In this document: positions 57,757-64,000 of the stretch, in pieces
Position numbering within the stretch: the stretch's first letter is position 1
How the letters are laid out: each line of letters opens with the position of its first letter
From: Charina bottae
Lineage: Eukaryota; Chordata; Lepidosauria; Squamata; Charinaidae
Reading direction: 5' to 3'
DNA length: 64,000 nt
NCBI GenBank assembly: GCA_023362775.1
Contig: JALMGJ010000061.1
Location: 1,994,001-2,058,000 of the forward strand
Notes under the pieces: generated by a model
Databases searched by the model: none
What the model saw: only the letters and a program-made list of their open reading frames with translations
Told to the model about the DNA's origin: nothing
Translations under genes and position numbers: made by a program

Positions 57757-58080
57757 CGGGCGCAGCGGAGCCCGGCCGGGCCGTCGCCCTCTGCTCCGGG
57801 TCGCGGGCTGGCACTCCGGGCGCCCGGCCGGTGCGGCTGCCTCGCTCGCCCTCGCCGCGCTCCGCCGCGCCAGAGCGCCTCCCCCGGGGCCGGGCCAGCG
57901 CCGGATATGGCCCGCCAGAAGGCGCCCCTGCCCGGCCCCTCCTGCTCAGGCCGCGCCCGGGACGCGCCAGGGGGGCGCCTCCGCCGGGCCCCGCCCTTGG
58001 CCTCAGGCGATCCCCGCCGCAGAGCGCCATTGCCCGGCGGGCCGCTGCGGGACTCCCCGGTGCCCGCTCGCCGGAGGCAG
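57370..58080 (-). promoter_or_regulatory. CpG-island promoter of ORAI1
   Basis: Dense CpG over exon 1 (57643-57756) and 320 bp upstream, falling off at a fold-back MITE remnant. No TATA box. Confidence 0.7.
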
Positions 58081-58082
58081 CT

Positions 58083-58180
58083 GGGCAACTCCCAGATGTG
58101 CGGACTCAACTCCCAGGAGGCTCAGCCACGGCCATGCTGGCCGGGAATCCTGGGAGTTGAAGTCCAGCCAACTGGAGAGG
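58083..58180. mobile_element. Fold-back MITE remnant at the ORAI1 promoter edge
   Basis: GACTCAACTCCCAGGAGGCT ... GGAATCCTGGGAGTTGAAGT: the central palindrome of the CTCAACC fold-back family, with the outer termini lost. It lies about 330 bp upstream of the ORAI1 ATG and ends the CpG island. Confidence 0.65.
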
Positions 58181-59049
58181 CCCCCTCCAAAACGCCAGGC
58201 GCAGATTTAAATCTCCCTGCGGAGTAAGTAACCACTCAGCTACAAGGTTTCCGCGGCGCGAAGCGGCTAACGCAATCCCGGAATCCAAACGTTGCAAGCT
58301 AGAAATCATGGTTTACCCAACGGGGTCAACTCTTACCAGCTTTGGCTTTGTCAACGAACTGCGGTCTCCGCTGCCTTACACGGGAGAGAGAAATGCACGG
58401 AGCGCTATCAGCAGCCCATAATTTGGGAGCAGGGTCAGGAGGTCCAAGTGGGGGTCTCGGAAAGGTTTAATGGTAACGCCCCCCCCCACCCAGTTTAACA
58501 GCCATCCCATTAAGGGGAGGTTAATGGGAGACATTATCTATTCCAAGACATGTTTCCACACTTAAAAATCAAGTAAAAAAGTGCAGTGGATGTGAGGTTT
58601 GGAATATTTTAAGACCAAAGCAAGGCAGTATCTTTTCTTACAGCAGCACAGATGTCTTAAGAAAACTTTCAGGAACTTTGTCAGGAAAAGGTGTGGAAAG
58701 GAACCACAGGAGGAAAGGGTGCAGATGCTGTTGTGTTTAAGTATCATCCAGACTGGGTATTTCTGGGCTGGGATCAAAGCTCCTGAAATAAAGCAAAATT
58801 GGATCCAGCCAGGTCACCCCAATCAGGATGAGGGTGACCTGGAGATTTACCCTCCCTCCAGGTTTAGGAAACAGACAGCAAACACAAAGCTCTGGATTTG
58901 GAGTTTTTATTTCCCCAAAGAAAGTTTGTTTTGACACCGAAATGAAGAAGAATTCCACGTTTTTCTCCTGGGGGGCTGCGGGGTAAAAGCACATTCTCCA
59001 TCTTCCTTACAACCGCCCTGCAAAGTAGGCCCATTTTTCCTCTGCCCCG

Positions 59050-62000
59050 TGGACCCCCTTCCAGTCGGGAGGTGAAGCTGCCGGGCGACTCCCGACCAAC
59101 GGCGAAAACGTCTCCGTTCACAGTTCAGCCTTCGTACCTGGGGCGACTCGATGCTTCCGCAGAGGATGTCCATCATCCCCAGCGGCCGGGGGGGCCTTTC
59201 TCCGAGGGCCAAGGCGGCTTTCAAGCCACGCGGGGTCGCCCGCCCAGCAAAACCTACCGCCGCGGCGCGAAGGCGGAAAAGTGGGTCAGCAAGGCAGCCC
59301 CACTCGCTCTCCAAGCCGGCCAGGACGCGGGCAACATGGCGACGCCTCGCGGCTCTCCAGTCTGCCGGCATCTAGAACCCCGAGGATGCAAGTTCCGGCC
59401 CGGTCGTGGGAACGTGCTTTTTCCACGCCCCCCCCCCCCGCTTCCGCGTCCTGGCTGCCCTTACTGTTCGTGCTACGGCGGTGGCGGTGGGGATGGGGCC
59501 AGGCGGCCAGCCCAGGAAGAGGCGGCGACGCTTCGCCCCCAGCGCCCCAGCTTCCTCTTCCTGCGGCCTTCGGGGTCTCTCTGCCAGCTAGTGGCCGCCC
59601 GGGCCCCCCTCCGAAGCGCGGAGAGAAAAGAGCGCTGCGGCCGCCCGGCGAGATGCATCGCCCGCTTCCCCAAAGCGCCGCGGTGCGGCCGCCCGGGCAT
59701 GCCGCTCCCCCGCGGCCCCCACCGCGCGGAAAAAAAGAGCCACTCCCCCAGCCATGCGTGCATGCACGCGCGTGCACTCACCGCCCCGCCCCCCCGTTGC
59801 AGGCCAGCTCCGGCGCCTGCGCGCTTGGGAAGACTCGTGATCCGACCACAACACCGCTCCCCCCCGCGCCTCGCGCGCGCTTTCCCAGCCCGTGCGCCCC
59901 AGAGAAGGCAGCGATCCGGAGCGCCGCTGGGTGCCCAGATCCGGGATTTCCCTTCCCCCCCCCGCCCCGGCCCCCGCCCCACTGTTTATGTTCCGGGGAC
60001 TAGCGTGACGCCTGCGCGCGCGCCCCCTCCTCTTTCCTTGCACGCTCAAGGCTGGGAAAATGATTGTTGGAGGACTTTTTGCATAAGAAACAAATGCCAG
60101 GGAGAGCAAAAGAAAAGCAAAAGCAAAAGAACAAACAACAACAACAAAAAGCAGAAAAAAAAAAATAAAACATCGCCCACCCCTTTCCTCCCCTGCTGAT
60201 CGATCGCCTTGCTTCGGGGCTGCTGCGGCTTTGCCCACCTCCCTCGCTTTCCCGTCCCCCCCATCCTGGGTTCCAGCCTCTCCAAAAAGTGCTGATCGCC
60301 AACGCGGGGGGGGGGGGGGGAGAAAAACTTTACAGAGACCCGGATGGCCTTTTCAAAAAAAAGAGGGGGGGCAGGAGGCTGGTTTTTTTGTTGGGAGTTG
60401 GATTATTTGGGAAGCCTCTAAATTGGAGGGGAGGGGAGGCGGGGGAATTTTCAGGGGGTTTCCTCTCTCTCGGTTCCCCCCCTCCCCGCCCCAGTTTTGG
60501 GGCCCAGCCCGGCAGGAACCCCTTCCGACCTTTGCAGCAGGACCTAAAAGGAGGAACTGTTGACAATTAAGAGATGAAAGTGTTCAGATCATGGAGGCAG
60601 AAAGAGGCTCGCCAAGAAGACTGGTGTGTACTTTCTCTTCCATAAATATCTTGGCGGGGGGGGCGGGAGGTGGAGGCGAGGCTGAGAGAAGACGCCACTC
60701 GGACGGCTTTTCCGCGAGGAAGCTGTTGCTGGGCGGCGGGGGGGGCGGCGGCGGCGGGGGGGCCGCGGGTCGGGGCTGCGCGCGCGTTCGGGAGGGTCCG
60801 CGCTGGCTGGGGATTTAAACGAGCGGCGGGGAGATCCTGGTTGCCTTACCGGCGCGGGGGAGGGGCGGCCAGTGCAGCCCCCCTCCCTCCCTCCCTCCTG
60901 CCGCTGCGCGACAGATCGCTCGATCCTACGGCGGAGGGGCACGCGAGTCGCGTTCCCACATGCGAGCGAGGCAGACGTGATGCTTTTCGGCTCCGCGAGC
61001 CCTCTGGTGCCGCCGCCTTGTTTTTGGAAATCTGGGCCTCTCCTCTCCGGCTGGGGGGTGGGGTGGGGGCGAGGACGCTTAACTCTTTCCTAACTCCCCT
61101 TGTCCCCCCCCTCCCGTGCCCCCCCCCCGTCCCCGGGTCTTGTCCTGTTGGCCTGAAAAAACCCCAAACTTGGTTTCCGGGCTCAGCGCGGGGGAAGCCA
61201 AGCCGGGCGTTGGAAGCAGCGATGCGCGGGTTGGGGGGCCGGGGTGGGGGTGGGGGCCGCAGCAGGAACCCCCTGTTACATAACGCCGTGTTTTTTAAAA
61301 GGCCGGCTTCCGGTATGACTAGGGAAACACTCGGCTTATGTAAATCGGGCCGGGCTGGTGGCTCTCGAGGCGTGTGTTGGGCAACCCGTTGCTAAGAGAA
61401 CCCCGCGATCGGGAGAGTGGTCGTGTGGAAGGGGGGTGGGGAGACGAAGGTCGCCTTCTGTCCCTGGGGGGGTCTCCTGCACGCAGCCTGGCAGGCAGCG
61501 CGCGCGCAAGATGCATCCAATCACGGGTGTTTCTGCCACCCAGCTAAGGGTCGCCCAAGTCGCGGGCACCGCTAAAGCTCGGCAGCGTTCACACGCGCCC
61601 CCCTGGGAGGTGGCGGGGACACGGGGCCGGGTGGCTGGGGGAGAGAAGCAGCAGGGCTAGGGACGGCCGAGCGAGGCCGCGTTGCCTCTGGTCCTAAGAA
61701 CATGCTCGCCTTTCAAACTCGCGCTCCCGGGGGGCGAGTCGGGTGCTCCCCTTCCGCGCGGGGCTTTTCCCCGCTGGGGTGCGGGGGCAGCCTCCTCCCT
61801 GCCGCTTCCCCCCCCCGGGGGGAGCCCTGCGCCGCGCCCGTGGGCGAGCCCCTTCCGCGGGCACCCACGGACGCGCGGCGTCGTGTTCCCTGCCCTCCCC
61901 CCTGCAGCGATCCATCGGCCGGCGGCTGTACGACGAGGACGAGGACCTCTCCGACGTGGAGGAGATCGTCAGCGTGCGCGGCTTCAACCTGGAGGAGAAG

Positions 62001-62530
62001 CTGAAGAGCAAGATGTACCGCGGGGACTTCGTGCGGCCCATGGACGGGCAAGGTAACCGGCCGCGACGGGCGAGGCCTCGCCGGGGGACGAGCCGGGCGG
62101 GGGGTCAGCGCGGCGCGGCGCCGGCGAACGGGCACCTCTCCTCCTGCCCGCCGTGCCCCGACGGGCTGAGTCCTCCACGTGCAGCCCGGTCGACGCGCTT
62201 CGTATTTCCCGCCAGCATCCCCAGTTCCAGGGGATCCGGTGACGCCGAGTAACGGGAGGGGAAGCGGGCTTGGAAGGAGGCGATGCCTGGGTGCGAGGCG
62301 CGCCGGCGGCCCGGCCGGGCTCTCCTGGCACTGCGGGGCCTTCGGCCTCGGCAGAGCCGTGGCTGGTCGGTCCCCGCCCGTCGGGGCCTTGGCTTCCCCC
62401 AGTTCTGTTTCATTCCCTCGTTTCGCTCCCCCTCCGGCCTGGATGCCGGAGCACCGTCTGTCTTCCGGGCGCACCACCCGGCGGTCCCTTGACCGTGACT
62501 TTCCGAGTTCCCACAACGGTCCCCGGCTAG
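59050..62530 (+). promoter_or_regulatory. CpG islands of KDM2B
   Basis: Two CpG-dense blocks, about 59.05-60.0 kb and 60.64-62.5 kb, flank exon 1 (60591-60623) and cover exon 2. They contain long C and G homopolymers (e.g. G run near 60306-60321) and no convincing TATA box. With the ORAI1 island they make a nearly continuous 5-kb CpG-rich head-to-head region. Confidence 0.65.
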
Positions 62531-63779
62531 CCAACCACATCTGAACTTGGCTTGTTGCCGGAAACAGGCCTGTTGAGTGAGTTAGGGTTCCCTTTGTGGT
62601 GGGAACAGAGAACATCAGGATAATTGTGCCAACCCTGAGATGCCACCGGAGTAGCCAAGACTAGTTTTGCTCAGACTCCATCATTGGGGGTTATTTTTTT
62701 TATTTTTTATTTTTTAAATTTATTTTCTAGCTGTAACTATAAATAAACATAACTATCAATGTAAATGTGCTTTGTAGAAGGATTATAATCGCGCTTTTAC
62801 ATACTCACAACCATTCCCAATGACAGTAGTCCCAGATGTGCTGGCTTGCAATTCTGGCATTGGCCCCAGCCGGGGATGGTGGGAGTTGTAATGCAAAGTA
62901 ACTGGAGGAGCAATAACTGTGTGGATTGTTAATTTGTTCTCATGGGCCTCTTGGCTTATAGGAACCGCTTTTCCAGTGCACATTTTGAGTACATTTACCC
63001 GGAAAATAGTCCTCAGTCCGTTTATTGGGGCTAATTCTCCGCGAAATGTTCTTAGGATTTCAGGTTGTTCTGAACTAAATCGATTTTTGAAAATGTTTAA
63101 CAAGGGTTTCTCATGATTTAAAGAAATTTTAGTCCATTAACTTTTTCATGTTTGAGCGGTTGTCAATGAAAATGTAATTCGCAGAGAGATTGTCAAGAGC
63201 CTGAACCTGAGAGGAGTCTTTGCTGGTTAAATTTGAGTTGGACACCTTGGCTGGCATCCTAAGCCATCTTGCAGGGTTGTTGTGAAGGGGGAAAACTAAA
63301 GCCACAGAATTATTAGGACGAATGAAAGCGAAGCTAACCCACACTTCGCATCTTGAGAGGATACAATGTAATAAATTAATAACTCAAAATGAGCATGAAA
63401 GAAATGTAAAATTACAGAACCATCACCCAAAAGGCCATGAATATTTTTATTCCGTTTACTCTGTCTCAAGGATGTAGGATGATGAAGGATGTTAGGAAGG
63501 AGTTCAGACCTTGCTTTGAAAAACTAACCGCAGTGTCTGGGTTCAAACACGCTAAGCCGAAAACAAAGCATATTATGACCGCAACTAAACACGTGCTCTT
63601 AAGAAATGTGGATTTCTTCTGCTTGCCTTTTCAGTTGGCTTATGGCTTATTGCCTAAATCTTACGATTTACCTGTCTCCTTACCCGCTTTTTTCTTTTAG
63701 ATTTCACTTTTGAATATGTGCAGCGAGAAGCACTCAAAGTCCCTCTCATCTTCAGAAGTAAGGCTGGACTGGGAATTAA
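60591..63779 (+). CDS. KDM2B: KDM2B, 5' coding exons (histone H3K36 demethylase; gene continues off the right edge)
   Basis: JmjC histone demethylase and CXXC CpG-island-binding subunit of the variant PRC1.1 complex; nuclear. Only the first three coding exons of the short N-terminal isoform are in view: 60591-60623, 61908-62052, 63701-63779. They read [11 protein letters not shown] | [20 protein letters not shown]...[10 protein letters not shown]...[10 protein letters not shown] | [20 protein letters not shown]...GLGIK. The first exon matches the human MEAEKDSGRRL start and [15 protein letters not shown] is diagnostic of KDM2B; KDM2A has DDEIEGKRTF there. Phases are 0, 1 and 2 with GT-AG borders. 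The JmjC domain, CXXC, PHD, F-box and LRRs are all beyond 64000. I did not find the exon encoding the long human N-terminus (MAGPQMGG...) between ORAI1 and exon 1. Confidence 0.93.
62560..63700. other. KDM2B intron, no further gene
   Basis: T/A-rich run at 62690-62720 and an old fold-back fragment at about 62815-62905 (GTAGTCCCAGATGTGCTGGC ... GGTGGGAGTTGTAATGC). Nothing else recognised. Confidence 0.5.
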
Positions 63780-63947
63780 GTAAGACCGTACTCTTAATCT
63801 ATACCATCATTTGCCTTTTTCTAGTCTTCCGTTGAACTGAGTTGGGAAAGATGATAGGAACTATACGTATACTTGGTGGTTTTTCAACGGTGGCAATGCC
63901 CCTTCTCTTGCCTGGGTGGTTGAAGGAGGGGGAAAGGGCCTATAAAA

Positions 63948-64000
63948 CAGTGTTTCTCAACCTTGACAACTTTAAGATGTGTGGACTTCCACTCCCAGAA
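63948..64000. mobile_element. Fold-back MITE cut by the window edge
   Basis: CAGTGTTTCTCAACCTTGAC, AACTTTAAGATGTGTGGACT and CCACTCCCAGAA: the left arm of the CTCAACC fold-back family. The right arm lies beyond 64000. Confidence 0.7.

Noticed and set aside
59072..60199. 375-codon open frame upstream of KDM2B
   Set aside because: Same GC artefact; overlapping open frames exist on the other strand, and the peptide is Pro/Arg-rich without similarity to the KDM2B long N-terminus.
61713..62615. 300-codon minus-strand frame across KDM2B exon 2
   Set aside because: It is the antisense of a conserved coding exon within a CpG island.

Overview
This is eukaryotic, vertebrate nuclear DNA. Every convincing protein-coding signal is a multi-exon gene with GT-AG introns and CpG-island promoters, and the spacers are full of retroelement and DNA-transposon debris. 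Squamate-type repeats point to a lizard or snake: tRNA-derived SINEs, one ending in a Bov-B-like tail, CR1-type LINE ends, many hAT MITEs and Penelope-like elements. No prokaryotic operon, CRISPR array or plasmid feature is present.

Six genes are recognisable from their exons: SETD1B (-, 5' end only, 953..2572), RHOF (+, 14374..19749), TMEM120B (-, 22157..33728), MORN3 (+, 37445..42661), ORAI1 (-, 50904..57756) and KDM2B (+, 5' end only, 60591..63779 and beyond). This is the order known from human 12q24.31 (KDM2B-ORAI1-MORN3-TMEM120B-RHOF-SETD1B), read from the other side. The strands alternate strictly -,+,-,+,-,+, so neighbours are head-to-head (SETD1B/RHOF, TMEM120B/MORN3, ORAI1/KDM2B) or tail-to-tail (RHOF/TMEM120B, MORN3/ORAI1). 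Two genes are chromatin regulators (H3K4 methyltransferase, H3K36 demethylase). The others are a filopodial Rho GTPase, a nuclear-envelope/ER membrane protein, a MORN-repeat protein and the CRAC calcium channel pore. They share a neighbourhood, not a pathway. Joining the exons listed gives complete, in-frame proteins for RHOF (216 aa), TMEM120B (336 aa), MORN3 (262 aa) and ORAI1 (226 aa).

Layout: 1-2.6 kb SETD1B 5' exons; 2.2-3.8 kb its CpG-island promoter with clustered CCAAT boxes; 3.8-14.1 kb intergenic, with an orphan CpG island at 5.0-6.2 kb, SINEs and a palindromic retroelement at 12.1-12.5 kb; 14.1-20.1 kb RHOF, with two hAT MITEs and a solo LTR in introns; 21.8-33.7 kb TMEM120B, with a Penelope-like fragment in intron 2; 33.3-37.4 kb shared 5' spacer of TMEM120B and MORN3; 37.4-42.7 kb MORN3; 42.7-50.7 kb repeat-rich spacer with a hAT MITE that has grown an internal satellite; 50.7-57.8 kb ORAI1; 57.3-62.5 kb CpG islands of ORAI1 and KDM2B; 60.6-64 kb KDM2B.

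The most interesting material is in the mobile DNA. (1) Hammerhead-ribozyme-like cores occur at three loci. Two are linked to Penelope-like 3' sequence, one of them following a GIY-YIG endonuclease C-terminus. The third is a 169-bp-arm palindrome carrying two opposed copies inside 15-bp target-site duplications. (2) Five copies of one hAT MITE family each have a perfect 8-bp duplication; one contains a 177-bp higher-order tandem repeat. (3) There is a clean 244-bp solo LTR. (4) SETD1B has an in-frame upstream coding exon, and ORAI1 has only the short start.
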